Assembly (NCBI GenBank): GCA_035944135.1
Contig: DASZBM010000010.1
Span: 620,001 to 684,000, forward strand
Direction: 5' to 3'
Origin: Acidobacteriaceae bacterium
Lineage (GTDB): Bacteria; Acidobacteriota; Terriglobia; Terriglobales; Acidobacteriaceae
DNA: 64,000 bases
A model generated the notes under the pieces. That model saw only the letters and a program-made list of their open reading frames with translations, had not been told where the DNA came from and made no database searches. The translations under genes were made by a program, and so were the position numbers. Below, one piece after another: positions 36,858 through 47,252 of this stretch. Numbering within the stretch: the stretch's first letter is position 1; the number at the start of each line of letters is the position of its first letter.

Positions 36858-39800
36858 ATGTTCTCTATTAATAGATGCCAGCGAATGACTGGCACGCTCT
36901 GGTTCGCATCCCTGATGGTCCTGTCCGTGATCATCGTCCCACGTTCTGCCCCAGCGCAAACCGATACTGCTCAGGTGGAAGGGCTTATCGAGGACTCTAC
37001 GGGTGCGGCCGTGCCCAGCGCGACGGTCACCATCGAAAATCTCGATACCGGCGCCAAGCGAACCATTAAGACCGACGACCACGGCCATTTCAGTGTCACG
37101 AGCCTAGTTCGAGGACATTACCGTGCGCAGGTGGTCGATAGTGGATTCAGGACCGAGATCCAAAACTTTACTTTGGACGTCTCGCAATCGCAGGCCCTCA
37201 ACTTCCATCTGAAACTCGGAAGCGACACCCAGGAGGTGACCGTAACCGATGCGGCGCCGCTGGTTAACACGGTGACGTCGTCCACGAGCGCGGTGGTGGA
37301 AGGCCGGCAGGTTACGGAACTGCCGCTGAACGGGCGAAACTTTACCGAGCTTGCAATGCTGGTACCAGGTGTCACCCGCGGTGCCTATGGTTCGGACGCG
37401 GCCGGCCTAAACGCCAATGCGGAGACCTGGCGCAACAGTGAGACCGGCGGCGGGGCGCTTTCGGTGAACGGTCTGCGGCCCCAGGCGAATAACTTCGAGC
37501 TCGACGGTCTGGACAACAATGATGCGCTGGTGAACACGATCATCTTCTTCCCGCCCGTCGAGGCCACCGCGCAGTTCCGCGTGACCACATCGGTGGCCCC
37601 GGCTGAATTCGGCCGCGCCGGCGGAGCGATCATTCAGACCTCCATTAAGTCCGGTACGAACCAGTATCACGGGTCCGCGTTCATCTTCGATCGCGATCAG
37701 ATCTTCGACGCCAGCCCGAACTACTTCTCGCCGACCAAGGCGAACCCGACCTTCCACCGCGTGCAGTATGGCGGAACGCTCGGTGGCTACATTTGGAAGA
37801 ATCATCTGTTCGGGTTCGGCGACTACCAGGGGCTTCGGATGGAGCAGCCGAGTGGCGGAACATTTCAAACTGTGCCTACGGCGCTAGAGCGTACAGGAAA
37901 TTTCTCCGAACTGCTGGCGTCGACGAGCACGATAAACACCAGCACGCCTTACAGCAAGGCGACCGGCTGCAACACCAAGTCGGGACCGCATGGCACCATC
38001 TACGACCCCGTCACCTGCCTCCCGTTCCAAGGCAACATTATCCCCACAACGCGTGCGACCCTGGCGGGTCTCAACTACCTGAACGCCTTTCCGTTGCCCA
38101 ACTACGGGCCCGCCCAGGGCAACCTCACCAACGTCAACAACTACTACACCAACCCCGAGCAGACGCAGCGCATGGACGATTTCGACGTGCGTCTGGACTG
38201 GACGGCAACTCAACGCGATACTCTGTTCGCCCGCTATAGCTACGGGCAGGACGTACTGACCAAGGCCAGCTATTTTCCGAACCTTCCAGCCGGCTCGGGT
38301 TCGGGCGTGAATCCACAGCACCCGCGCGGTGAGGCGGCGGGTTGGACACACGTTTTCACCCCGCATTTGGTGAATGAGTTGCGCTATGGCCACATCTACG
38401 ATTTCTACGGGTACATCAACCCGTTCAACAATATTCCGCTGTCGGCGAACCTCGGTATTCAAAACGCGAACAGGAACGCGGAGCTTGGTGGTGGCGCGGC
38501 CATCAATGGCGGAACCCTGGCATACACGGGCGACGGCGGCCAGTACACCGTTCCGCAGGCTAGCCACGAGTTCGTGGACGAAGTCTCGTGGATTCACGGA
38601 CGCCACACTTTCAAGTTCGGGGGCTCGATCGAGCGCCGCCAGGTGGGCTTCTTCCATGGCAGCGACGACAAGGGTCTATTTGACTTCAGCGGCAACCACT
38701 TCACCGGCCTGGGCATGGCGGACATGCTGGCCGGCTTTGTGGGTACGTACACCATCGGCGTAGCTGACCGCTACTTTACGACGGTCAACTGGCAGTCAGG
38801 TGCGTTCGCGCAGGACGATTGGCGCGTTACGCCGCGGCTGACGCTCAACCTCGGCCTCCGCTATGACCTGTTCACATATCCGTATGAGGTCAACAACAAC
38901 CAATCGAACTTCGACCTGAACACGCTCACATTGCAGGTCGCGGGCCAGAACTCTAACTCACGCTCGCTGATCAACACAAACTTCAACAACTTCGCTCCGC
39001 GTGTCGGTTTCGCATACGACACAAATGGACAGGGGCAGACAGTTCTTCGCGGCGGATTCGGTGTCTTCTACTTCCTCGACCGTGGCGGTGTAGGCAAGCA
39101 ACTTGCGCAAAATCCCGACTTCGCCGGCGCGACCGCGTACTCGGACGTGTTGACAAACGGTGGCTTCCGCAACAACTTTGCCGGGCAGGCGAACTCTGGC
39201 GACAATAACAATCTTGACGCCACGCAGCCTTTGCCTCTGCCGACGTTCGGTCAGGCTGTGAATCGCGCGGATCCGATCAACGCCAGCCTGATCTCGTGGG
39301 ATCCGAACCTGCCCACGCCGCAAATCATGCAGTGGAACGTGCAGGTACAGCAGTTGCTGACCAGGAATTCCACGGTAAACATCGCTTATGTCGGAACGGC
39401 CTCAAACCATCTGCTGAGCTGGTTCAACCTGAACAGCCAGGAAATCGGCCAGCCCGTGAACGTCAAGCTGTACCCGCAATTCAATTCCATTACGCGTGCC
39501 GAATCCAATGGCATCAGCCGCTACAACGGTCTGCAGGTTTTCGTGAACAGCCAGATGTCGCACGGCCTGCACTACACCGCAGCGTACACCTGGTCGCACT
39601 CCCTCGATAACTCCAACGGCGCCTTCAATACAGGTACCAACACGCCGGATAACCGTCTGTTCATCACGCCAAACGGACCGGACTACAAAGACAACTACGG
39701 CTCGTCCGACCAGGACCAGCGCCATGTGTTCGTCTTCAGCCTGCTCGCTGAGCTACCCTTCGGCCACGGACACGAGTTCCTCTCGCACGCGAATCGCTTC

Positions 39801-40358
39801 GTGGACGCAGTGGCCGGTGGCTGGCAGTTGAACACCGTCACCATTCTCGGCTCTGGCACGCCGTTTGACGTGACGACCAGCGACTACTACTGCGCAAGTT
39901 GCAGCTCGCACCTGCTCAGCGCCACTCTGAATAATCGTGCGGATATTGCCGGTAACATCAGCTATCCGAAGAGCATCTACCAGTGGTTCAACGTCGGGGC
40001 GTTCAGCCACCCCGCGGCGATCCCCAACAACAACCAGACCAGCGTATTCATCGCACCGGGAACACTCGCACGCAACGCTATGGTTGGTCCTGCGCATGAG
40101 GTTGTCGATGCATCCCTCTTCAAGAACTTCCCGATCGTGGAGCGCGTCGAAGGCCAGTTCCGCGTGGAAGCCTACAACCTGACCAACACACCCCAGTTCA
40201 ACAACCCTAACGGCAATCTCGATAGCTGCATCAACACGTCGACCGCAACGTGTTCCGCAACCAACTACAGCTCCATTACAGGATCGTTTGGCCAGATCAA
40301 TGGCACACACGTTCATTCGGAGCGCCAGTTGCAGCTAGCGTTCCGCTTGCAATTCTAA
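36858..40358 (+). CDS. Oar-like TonB-dependent receptor 3
   Basis: The ATG at 36858 has GGAGG (36844-36848) about 9 bases upstream and begins the signal peptide; the longer frame from 36816 lacks such support. The 1166-residue protein has a carboxypeptidase-regulatory-like domain (about residues 38-115), a plug with ELPLNGRNFTELAMLVPGV and NGLRPQANNFELDGLDNNDA, and a barrel ending in LQLAFRLQF. Three alpha-glucan hydrolases follow on the same strand, so maltodextrin, starch or another alpha-glucan is the likely ligand. The upstream 252 bases contain a perfect GTTCGCGAAC palindrome (36798-36807). Confidence 0.88.
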   Translation: MFSINRCQRMTGTLWFASLMVLSVIIVPRSAPAQTDTAQVEGLIEDSTGAAVPSATVTIENLDTGAKRTIKTDDHGHFSVTSLVRGHYRAQVVDSGFRTEIQNFTLDVSQSQALNFHLKLGSDTQEVTVTDAAPLVNTVTSSTSAVVEGRQVTELPLNGRNFTELAMLVPGVTRGAYGSDAAGLNANAETWRNSETGGGALSVNGLRPQANNFELDGLDNNDALVNTIIFFPPVEATAQFRVTTSVAPAEFGRAGGAIIQTSIKSGTNQYHGSAFIFDRDQIFDASPNYFSPTKANPTFHRVQYGGTLGGYIWKNHLFGFGDYQGLRMEQPSGGTFQTVPTALERTGNFSELLASTSTINTSTPYSKATGCNTKSGPHGTIYDPVTCLPFQGNIIPTTRATLAGLNYLNAFPLPNYGPAQGNLTNVNNYYTNPEQTQRMDDFDVRLDWTATQRDTLFARYSYGQDVLTKASYFPNLPAGSGSGVNPQHPRGEAAGWTHVFTPHLVNELRYGHIYDFYGYINPFNNIPLSANLGIQNANRNAELGGGAAINGGTLAYTGDGGQYTVPQASHEFVDEVSWIHGRHTFKFGGSIERRQVGFFHGSDDKGLFDFSGNHFTGLGMADMLAGFVGTYTIGVADRYFTTVNWQSGAFAQDDWRVTPRLTLNLGLRYDLFTYPYEVNNNQSNFDLNTLTLQVAGQNSNSRSLINTNFNNFAPRVGFAYDTNGQGQTVLRGGFGVFYFLDRGGVGKQLAQNPDFAGATAYSDVLTNGGFRNNFAGQANSGDNNNLDATQPLPLPTFGQAVNRADPINASLISWDPNLPTPQIMQWNVQVQQLLTRNSTVNIAYVGTASNHLLSWFNLNSQEIGQPVNVKLYPQFNSITRAESNGISRYNGLQVFVNSQMSHGLHYTAAYTWSHSLDNSNGAFNTGTNTPDNRLFITPNGPDYKDNYGSSDQDQRHVFVFSLLAELPFGHGHEFLSHANRFVDAVAGGWQLNTVTILGSGTPFDVTTSDYYCASCSSHLLSATLNNRADIAGNISYPKSIYQWFNVGAFSHPAAIPNNNQTSVFIAPGTLARNAMVGPAHEVVDASLFKNFPIVERVEGQFRVEAYNLTNTPQFNNPNGNLDSCINTSTATCSATNYSSITGSFGQINGTHVHSERQLQLAFRLQF

Positions 40359-40442
40359 GGCGTCACCATCTGTAACCCCATCATCGCGTCCTGCGCTCGC
40401 TCCATCGAGCGGGTGCGGACGCGAAGAAAGCCTCTCTGCATC

Positions 40443-42323
40443 ATGTGTACGTCCTTGAAATCTGCGGCTCTTGCCTGCGCATTGCTCACACTGCCTTTGG
40501 TTGGACACGGGGCGCGCACGCCGCTCGCTGATTGCAGTCGCGCGACCGTACCGTGCGTGGATCAGATCGACCCACCGGATTGGTGGGCCGGCCTGCCCTC
40601 ACCGATGCTGCTGCTTCATGGCGTGCATCTGCGCGATGTGCGCCTTGGTGTGCAGGGAAACGGAGTCACCTTGGCAAAGGCACAGGTCTCGGCCAACGGA
40701 CACTACGCCTTCCTGTGGTTGCAAACTGACAAGGCCGGACCACAGCAACTGCGTGTGCTGCTTAGCGACGGCACAACGAATCTGGCTTTGCCGTTCACTC
40801 TGGCTGCGCGCACGCCGGCGAAGAATGCCGGATTTTCATCCGCAGACGCAATGTATTTGATCTTCACGGACCGTTTCGCCGACGGCGATACCTCCAATGA
40901 CGGATGGCCTTCCGATCCTTTCAGCCAGGTGGACCGGGCCAATCCGACCGCGTGGCACGGTGGCGACTATCGCGGAATCATCGAGCATGAAGACTATCTG
41001 CAGCAGCTTGGCGTCGATACCATCTGGATTACGCCGGCGTACGAAAACGCACACGAGCCACACGCATATCACGGTTACGACGCGACAGACATGTACGCCG
41101 TCGATCCTCACTTCGGCACTCTCGAGGACTACAGAAACCTGTCGGATACGCTCCATGCTCGCGGCATGAAGCTTGTCCTCGATCTGGTCCCGAACCATGT
41201 GGGTGCTGCCCACATTTGGGCAAATGATCCGCCCACTCCCTCATGGTTCCACGGCACACCCGCCGAGCATCTTCGCGCGCAAAGCAATTTCAAGACGATC
41301 GTCGACCCCCAGGAGGGCTCATCTGCCGCAGTGACAGAGGGTTGGTTTGCAAACTCCAAACCCGATCTGAACCAGGACGATCCGCTAGTCTCGCAATACC
41401 TGATCCAGAACGCCATCTGGTGGATTGAGAAAGGCGGCTTGGATGGATTCCGCCTGGATACCTTCCCTTACGTCCAGAGAACGTTCTGGCACGACTTTCA
41501 CAAGACGATCCACGAACTCTACCCACATTTCACCACCGTCGGAGAGATATTCAACCACGACCCAGAAATCACTTCGTTCTTCGCCGGCGGAGCCGCCCAT
41601 CGCGGAGTCGATACAGGGCTGGACACTCCTTTCGATTTCCCAATGTTCACGACGCTGCGCAACACGCTGATCAAAGGCGCTCCCATGAGCGACATCTCTG
41701 CGCTGCTGAAGGAAGATAAGCTGTACCCCCATCCGGAGCGGCTTGTGCCGTTTCTCGGCAACCACGACACCGGTCGTTTTTTGTCTGAGCCCGGAGCGAC
41801 GATCGACGAACTGAAGATGGGTTACGCCCTGTTAGTCACAATGCGTGGCATGCCCGAACTCTACGCAGGCGACGAGATCGCAATGCGCGGCGGCAAGGAT
41901 CCGGACAATCGGCATGACTTTCCTGGCGGCTTCCCCGGTGATGCCCAGGATGCCTTTACGCTCACCCGACGCACCGCGGAGCAGCAGGATATGTATGCGA
42001 CGGTCTCATCTCTTCTGCATTTCAGGGCCGAGCATCCTGCGATCCTTCACGGCGGACTCAGCGTCGTATCGGCGGACAAAGACACCCTCGTTTATCTCCG
42101 CGCGGCGAATCCGAATACTGGTTGCGCGTCTGGCGATGAACGATTGTTGATCGTGGCGAATCGCTCTAACGCGCCCACGACGATAGGCGTTCCGCTGACA
42201 TCGGCGCTACGTGGATGCACGAGCTTCAAAGCCGACCTCGGCGAAGGCAGTAGTGTAGTCACGGCGGATCGCGTCACGCTGCACGTGCCTGCGATGACGG
42301 TGGGCGTTTTCACGGTTCGGTAA
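40443..42323 (+). CDS. Secreted GH13 alpha-amylase / cyclomaltodextrinase-like enzyme
   Basis: I chose the ATG at 40443, which opens a signal peptide; a GTG at 40413 is also in frame. The 626-residue protein has an N-terminal maltodextrinase-type domain (IDPPDWWAGLPSPMLLLHG), then the amylase barrel with all four signature regions: DLVPNHVG, GFRLDTFPYV (nucleophile Asp339), VGEIF (acid/base Glu368) and LGNHDTGRF (Asp442). A C-terminal beta domain closes it. It should cleave alpha-1,4-glucan or cyclomaltodextrin in the periplasm. It lies 84 bases after receptor 3 and 9 bases before GH31, so the genes form an operon. Confidence 0.88.
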   Translation: MCTSLKSAALACALLTLPLVGHGARTPLADCSRATVPCVDQIDPPDWWAGLPSPMLLLHGVHLRDVRLGVQGNGVTLAKAQVSANGHYAFLWLQTDKAGPQQLRVLLSDGTTNLALPFTLAARTPAKNAGFSSADAMYLIFTDRFADGDTSNDGWPSDPFSQVDRANPTAWHGGDYRGIIEHEDYLQQLGVDTIWITPAYENAHEPHAYHGYDATDMYAVDPHFGTLEDYRNLSDTLHARGMKLVLDLVPNHVGAAHIWANDPPTPSWFHGTPAEHLRAQSNFKTIVDPQEGSSAAVTEGWFANSKPDLNQDDPLVSQYLIQNAIWWIEKGGLDGFRLDTFPYVQRTFWHDFHKTIHELYPHFTTVGEIFNHDPEITSFFAGGAAHRGVDTGLDTPFDFPMFTTLRNTLIKGAPMSDISALLKEDKLYPHPERLVPFLGNHDTGRFLSEPGATIDELKMGYALLVTMRGMPELYAGDEIAMRGGKDPDNRHDFPGGFPGDAQDAFTLTRRTAEQQDMYATVSSLLHFRAEHPAILHGGLSVVSADKDTLVYLRAANPNTGCASGDERLLIVANRSNAPTTIGVPLTSALRGCTSFKADLGEGSSVVTADRVTLHVPAMTVGVFTVR

Positions 42324-42332
42324 GGGAAAAAT

Positions 42333-44867
42333 ATGTGGCAGCTTTCGCCAAGGCAGACGCCTGCGCTCCGCGTAGCCGTCTTCGCGTCCATCGTGTTGTC
42401 TGCGCTCGCCTCCGTTGCGCAGGACGCCGTCACCGTATTGCACGGTCCCGCTGTCCCCACTCCACTGGCAAACGGGATTCAGGTTCGCACCAGTGATGCG
42501 TTGATGCAGGTCGAGGCCCTCTCCGACAGTGTTCTTCGCGTCCGAATCGCGCGTGGCAGCACGCTGCCGGAGGATGCATCGTGGGCTGTGCTGCCGAATG
42601 CGCGCCACGGTATGGCGAAGGTACAACAGCAGGTCACGAGCGGCACAGCAGGCTTCACAACCTCGGCCGTGTGCGTGACCGTGGATCTCTCAACGCTGCA
42701 GATGAAGGTGACAAATCTCGCGGGTAATGTGTTGCAGCAGGATGACCCGGCATGGCCAGTGGAGTTCCACGGCAGTTCGTTTCGCATCTACAAGGCCATG
42801 CCCTCAGACGAGCATTACTTTGGACTGGGCGACAAGCCGGGCCCTCTTGATCGTCGCGGTCACAGCTTCTCTATGTGGAACACCGACTCCTACGCCTTCC
42901 AGGAATCAACCGACGAGATCTACAAAACAATCCCGTTTTTCATGACGTTCCGAGAAGGACGCGCTGCCGGGACGCTCTTCGACAACACCTTTCGCAGCTC
43001 CTTCGACTTCGGTCAATCTAATCCTGCACTCTATTCATTCGGTGCGGCGGACGGCCCCATCGACTACTACGTCTTAGCTGGCCCCACACCCAAGGACGTG
43101 TTGCGCGAATACGCGTGGCTTACAGGCCTTCCCCCGCTTCCGCCTCGTTGGGCCTTCGGCTATCAGCAATCACGTTCCAGCTACTTTCCGCAGGCGCGTG
43201 TCGAGCAGATTGCCACTAAACTTCGAGCGGACCACATCCCCGCAGACGTGTTGTATCTCGATATCGACTACCAGAAAGACCTTCGCCCCTTCACGGTCGA
43301 TCAGGAGAGGTTCCCGGACTTCGCAAAGATGATCGCTGACCTGAAACATCAGGAGTTCCACGTCGTAGCGATCACAGATCCCCATGTCGCTGCTGTGTCA
43401 GACGGCTCCTACAAGCCTTATCAGAGTGGTGTGGCAGGCGATCATTTCATCCGCAATGCTGATGGATCTCTCTACGTCGGCAATGTCTGGCCGGGTCCTA
43501 GCGTGTTTCCGGAATTCACGCGCGCCAGCACGCGGCAATGGTGGGGAACGCTCTACGAAAATCTTGTTCACGATGGCGTGGCCGGCTTCTGGAATGACAT
43601 GAATGAACCGGCTGTCTTCGTCCCCGGTAAAACAATGCCGCCCGCCGTACAGCATCGAATCGACGAACCGGGCTTTGCCTCGCGCACAGCAACCCATGCC
43701 GAGATCCACAACGTCTACGGCATGCTCAACTCGCGTGCCACCTTTGAAGGTCTTCTAACGCTGCGGCCAGACGAGCGCCCTTTCGTCCTCACGCGTGCGA
43801 CCTACGCCGGTGGCCAGCGTTATGCGTGGACCTGGACCGGGGACAACACCAGCACGTGGAATCATCTGCGGATGACCACGCCGATGCTGCTCAATCTTGG
43901 CCTGAGCGGCTTCTCGCTGAGCGGCGCCGACGTAGGTGGTTTCGACGGAGTCCCTGGACCCGCGCTGCTGACAAAGTGGTTCGAAATCGGTGCCTTTCAG
44001 CCGCTCTTTCGCGAACACTCATCGCGGCAATCCGGCAATCGCGAGCCCTGGATGGATGGTCCTGTCGAGGAGGCTGCGCGACGCCACTCCATCGAAGAAC
44101 GCTATCGGCTCATGCCCTATCTATACACCGCCGCGGAGGAACTCTCACGGACGGGAGTGCCGATCATGCGTCCTTTATTCGTCGAATTTCCGCATGCGAA
44201 TGCCGACGGACATCCCATCGATCTCGATGCTGGCGGCGAGTTTCTCTTTGGGCCGCAGTTGTTGGTTGCGCCCCCGCCATATCCCGAGCAAATGGCCTCC
44301 TATGATGTAACGCTGCCTCCAGGCCGTTGGTTCGACTATTGGACGGGACGCCCCGTGAAGTTCAGCGCCAGCACGCGAGTGGCAAAACCTGGAACCAAAC
44401 CAAAGCCTGCAAAGGTGCTAACCGTTCAGCCGGCTGACAGTCTACTTCCGGTATATGTGCGTGCAGGCGCAGTGATACCCATTGCGCCCCTGACGGAGAG
44501 CACCATGGAAAGGCCGGCCGGCTCGCTCACGCTGCGTGTCTATCCCGGACAGGATTGTCACGGATCCGTCTACGTAGACGATGGAACAAGCCTTTCGTAT
44601 CGCAACGGGGACTTCGCGCGCGAGGAGTTTCACTGCGATGTCACTGCTCATTCCGTAGTGCTTTACATCGGCAAACGAGAAGGGACGTACCCGGTGTGGT
44701 GGTCACGCATGGCCGTGGAAATCTATGGAATGGAACGCGCACCGCAATCGGTGCGTGTCAACGGAGCCACTGCGGCAACCAAGGTCACGTTTGATAGCGC
44801 GACGCAGAGCGTACACGCTGAGTTTGCCGACGACGGCAGCGAACAGAAGATCGAGTTTTCGCGCTAA
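42333..44867 (+). CDS. Secreted GH31 alpha-glucosidase
   Basis: The 844-residue protein has a signal peptide ending near ASVAQ, the GH31 N-terminal beta domain with YFGLGDKPGPLDRRG, and the barrel motif GFWNDMNEP with nucleophile Asp422. The acid/base Asp504 lies in WTGDNTSTWNHL, and distal beta domains follow. It should release glucose from the non-reducing end of maltooligosaccharides or isomalto-type glucans made by the neighbouring GH13 enzyme. GH31 also holds alpha-xylosidases, but the GH13 neighbour favours glucosidase. It starts 9 bases after the GH13 stop and ends 35 bases before the next gene. Confidence 0.9.
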   Translation: MWQLSPRQTPALRVAVFASIVLSALASVAQDAVTVLHGPAVPTPLANGIQVRTSDALMQVEALSDSVLRVRIARGSTLPEDASWAVLPNARHGMAKVQQQVTSGTAGFTTSAVCVTVDLSTLQMKVTNLAGNVLQQDDPAWPVEFHGSSFRIYKAMPSDEHYFGLGDKPGPLDRRGHSFSMWNTDSYAFQESTDEIYKTIPFFMTFREGRAAGTLFDNTFRSSFDFGQSNPALYSFGAADGPIDYYVLAGPTPKDVLREYAWLTGLPPLPPRWAFGYQQSRSSYFPQARVEQIATKLRADHIPADVLYLDIDYQKDLRPFTVDQERFPDFAKMIADLKHQEFHVVAITDPHVAAVSDGSYKPYQSGVAGDHFIRNADGSLYVGNVWPGPSVFPEFTRASTRQWWGTLYENLVHDGVAGFWNDMNEPAVFVPGKTMPPAVQHRIDEPGFASRTATHAEIHNVYGMLNSRATFEGLLTLRPDERPFVLTRATYAGGQRYAWTWTGDNTSTWNHLRMTTPMLLNLGLSGFSLSGADVGGFDGVPGPALLTKWFEIGAFQPLFREHSSRQSGNREPWMDGPVEEAARRHSIEERYRLMPYLYTAAEELSRTGVPIMRPLFVEFPHANADGHPIDLDAGGEFLFGPQLLVAPPPYPEQMASYDVTLPPGRWFDYWTGRPVKFSASTRVAKPGTKPKPAKVLTVQPADSLLPVYVRAGAVIPIAPLTESTMERPAGSLTLRVYPGQDCHGSVYVDDGTSLSYRNGDFAREEFHCDVTAHSVVLYIGKREGTYPVWWSRMAVEIYGMERAPQSVRVNGATAATKVTFDSATQSVHAEFADDGSEQKIEFSR

Positions 44868-44902
44868 CGGTGCGCGAAGAAGCCTTGAGAGGAAGGTTGT
44901 TG

Positions 44903-47047
44903 ATGTCGATATCGAATCTTAATTGGAGACTGGTTTTACCGTTCTTGCTCGCCGTTCCGCCGTGTGCGCTAGGACAAAAATCAGGAGCACGAACCGCACA
45001 CAACTCGGCGATCGACTGCAGCCTGAGCGCAGACGGCAGCTATGTTGTGCGGTATTCCGCAACCGGATGGAAGTTGGATGGTCAGCTCCCCGAGCCCGTG
45101 GGCAAGGTAAAGAGCACTTCGGGTGAAGACAAAGTGGGGCGCTTCCATAGTCTCGCGATTAGTTTTTCCAGTGGCGCCCGTCGTGCGGAAATCCGAGTAT
45201 ACGATAGCCGCCCCACCGTTGAGTTTCGCGATGAGTGGGTTTCCGCCGGCGATAACACGACTCCGTTCCCGACCTTTGCGCATGTTCCGGTCGAGCAGGA
45301 ACAGCTGTCCTTCCAGTCGATCAACTTCGGCTTCTATCAGTTTGGCAAGCTGAATCCCGAGGGTCCGTGGGTCTTCTTCGACAAGTCCGCGCACGCGCTG
45401 ATCGTGTCACCCGCCGATCACTTCCTCGTCTCGAAAATGGCTGCTGATGAAACTGGAGGAGCGACGATCGGAATCGATCCAGAGATTAAGAGCATGCCTG
45501 CCGGTTTCGTTCACACCACGCTCCTCTCTACCGGTGATGGCGTAAACGATGCATTCAGTTCGTGGGGTTCCGCGCTCCTGGCAATCGGCGGCAAACACGC
45601 CGCGCCGAACAATGCCGACGCGCTACTGAACAAGCTTGGCTATTGGACGGACAACAAGACCGTCTACTACTACAAGTTCGACGAATCGAAAGGATACGCC
45701 GGAACACTGCTTGCCGTGCGCGACGAGCTCAAGCGACTCAACGTTCCGATCGGTTACATGCAGATCGATAGCTGGTTCTACCCAAAGGGGCCGCAGTCGC
45801 GCTGGGAAACGAAGGGCAACACGCCGGAATTTGGTGAGACGGAATATCGTGCCGACAAGACACTATTCCCAGATGGCATGAAGAAGTTCCAGCAGAATTT
45901 GGGACTCCCTCTTGTAACACACGCTCGCTGGATCGCTCCGCAAAGCCCATACCACCAGCAGTACAAAATGTCCGGTAACGTCGCGATCGATCCGAGGTTC
46001 TGGCAATCGACCGCGGACTACCTCCATGATGCCGGCGTGATCACGTATGAGCAGGATTGGTTGGACAAGAATGCACACGCCGAGACGAACCTTACGGATC
46101 CTGGTGCGTTTCTGCGCGAGATGAACGATGCCATGCAGGCTCAGAACATGAGCATTCAGTACTGCATGACGCTGCCGAGCGACTACATGGCAAGCACGCA
46201 GTATCCCGCAGTACGAACCACGCGCACCAGTGGCGACGGCTTTGAGCGTCGCAAATGGGACCGGTTTCTGTACGACTCGGAACTCGCCAAGGCTGTGGGG
46301 CTATGGCCGTGGACTGACGCCTTTTTCAGCAAGGACCTCGGCAATCTCGTGATCTCGACGCTCTCGGCCGGTCCGGTCGGTGTAGGCGACGCGATCGGCG
46401 ATTTCAACGTGAAGAATCTTATGTCCGTCATCCGCACCGATGCCACCATCATCAAACCAGACACACCACTCGTGCCCATCGATGACAGTTATCTTCGCGA
46501 CAGCGAATCACAAAACTCTCCGATGGTAGCCGAGGCCACCACTGCAACCGCCAATGGCGACGTGCGATACGTCTTCGCCTATCCCAGGCAAGCAGCGGAA
46601 ACGAGTGTCACGATTCCGTTGACCAAGCTTGGTGTGCGCAATCCGGTCTTCGCCTACGACTGGAGAGATCACACCGGAAGCGTCCTGAATCCGCAGGACA
46701 GTCTCACGATAGGGTTTGATTCCGGCTGGGGCTACGTTGTCCTAACGCCAGTAAACGCAGGCGGCGTTGCCTTGTTGGGAGACACGGAAAAAATTACCCC
46801 GATGGGAAGAACCCGTATCAGCGTGGAAGCTTCACATGGTGGTGAGTTGCTTGCCACAGTTCACTTCGCCGCCGGCGAAGGCCCCCGAGTCATCTCTGGA
46901 TACGCCGCAAATCAGCCTGAAGTGAAAGCAACGGTCGGTTCCGTGACCGGGATTCACTTCGATCCCGCAACCCACATCTTCAGCATCGCCGTCTCCGCCG
47001 GAACCGAGAACCGAGCCGTTCTAAGCATCCGTCCGCCGAAAAGCTAG
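44903..47047 (+). CDS. Secreted glycosidase-like protein, clan GH-D style barrel
   Basis: The ATG at 44903 follows a GAGAGGAAGG-type site and begins a signal peptide ending CALGQ. The 714-residue product has a beta-rich N-terminal domain (about 25-240) and a barrel-like middle, starting at YYYKFDESKGY and IGYMQIDSWFYPKG, that resembles GH27/GH36/GH31 relatives. Asp385 in YEQDWLD and Asp445 in RTSGDG sit where clan GH-D enzymes have the nucleophile and acid/base. A C-terminal beta domain follows. The family cannot be named from sight. In this operon an alpha-glucan debranching or isomaltosyl activity would fit. A strong terminator follows. Confidence 0.6.
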   Translation: MSISNLNWRLVLPFLLAVPPCALGQKSGARTAHNSAIDCSLSADGSYVVRYSATGWKLDGQLPEPVGKVKSTSGEDKVGRFHSLAISFSSGARRAEIRVYDSRPTVEFRDEWVSAGDNTTPFPTFAHVPVEQEQLSFQSINFGFYQFGKLNPEGPWVFFDKSAHALIVSPADHFLVSKMAADETGGATIGIDPEIKSMPAGFVHTTLLSTGDGVNDAFSSWGSALLAIGGKHAAPNNADALLNKLGYWTDNKTVYYYKFDESKGYAGTLLAVRDELKRLNVPIGYMQIDSWFYPKGPQSRWETKGNTPEFGETEYRADKTLFPDGMKKFQQNLGLPLVTHARWIAPQSPYHQQYKMSGNVAIDPRFWQSTADYLHDAGVITYEQDWLDKNAHAETNLTDPGAFLREMNDAMQAQNMSIQYCMTLPSDYMASTQYPAVRTTRTSGDGFERRKWDRFLYDSELAKAVGLWPWTDAFFSKDLGNLVISTLSAGPVGVGDAIGDFNVKNLMSVIRTDATIIKPDTPLVPIDDSYLRDSESQNSPMVAEATTATANGDVRYVFAYPRQAAETSVTIPLTKLGVRNPVFAYDWRDHTGSVLNPQDSLTIGFDSGWGYVVLTPVNAGGVALLGDTEKITPMGRTRISVEASHGGELLATVHFAAGEGPRVISGYAANQPEVKATVGSVTGIHFDPATHIFSIAVSAGTENRAVLSIRPPKS

Positions 47048-47118
47048 ATTCCGCCGGCGGCGCGCGCTGCCGACAAGACTTTGCATACGTCAACCGATCT
47101 TAGTTTGGGTCTCCTCGT

Positions 47119-47149
47119 GGGCCACCCGTATTGGGCGGCCCTTTTTTTT
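47119..47149 (+). terminator. Strong rho-independent terminator of the alpha-glucan operon
   Basis: GGGCCACCC (47119-47127) pairs with GGGCGGCCC (47133-47141) with one internal mismatch and a 5-base loop, followed by eight T residues (47142-47149). It lies 71 bases after the last gene of the operon and before the convergent NagB gene. Confidence 0.9.
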
Positions 47150-47252
47150 GCTTTGCTCGCGTCTGGCTACTCGCGAGCAGCGCACCCCATCGTGCGAGTC
47201 ACAAGAATAATCCCTCGGGACGACTAGAAACCGTCACTGTTATGGCGACGGT

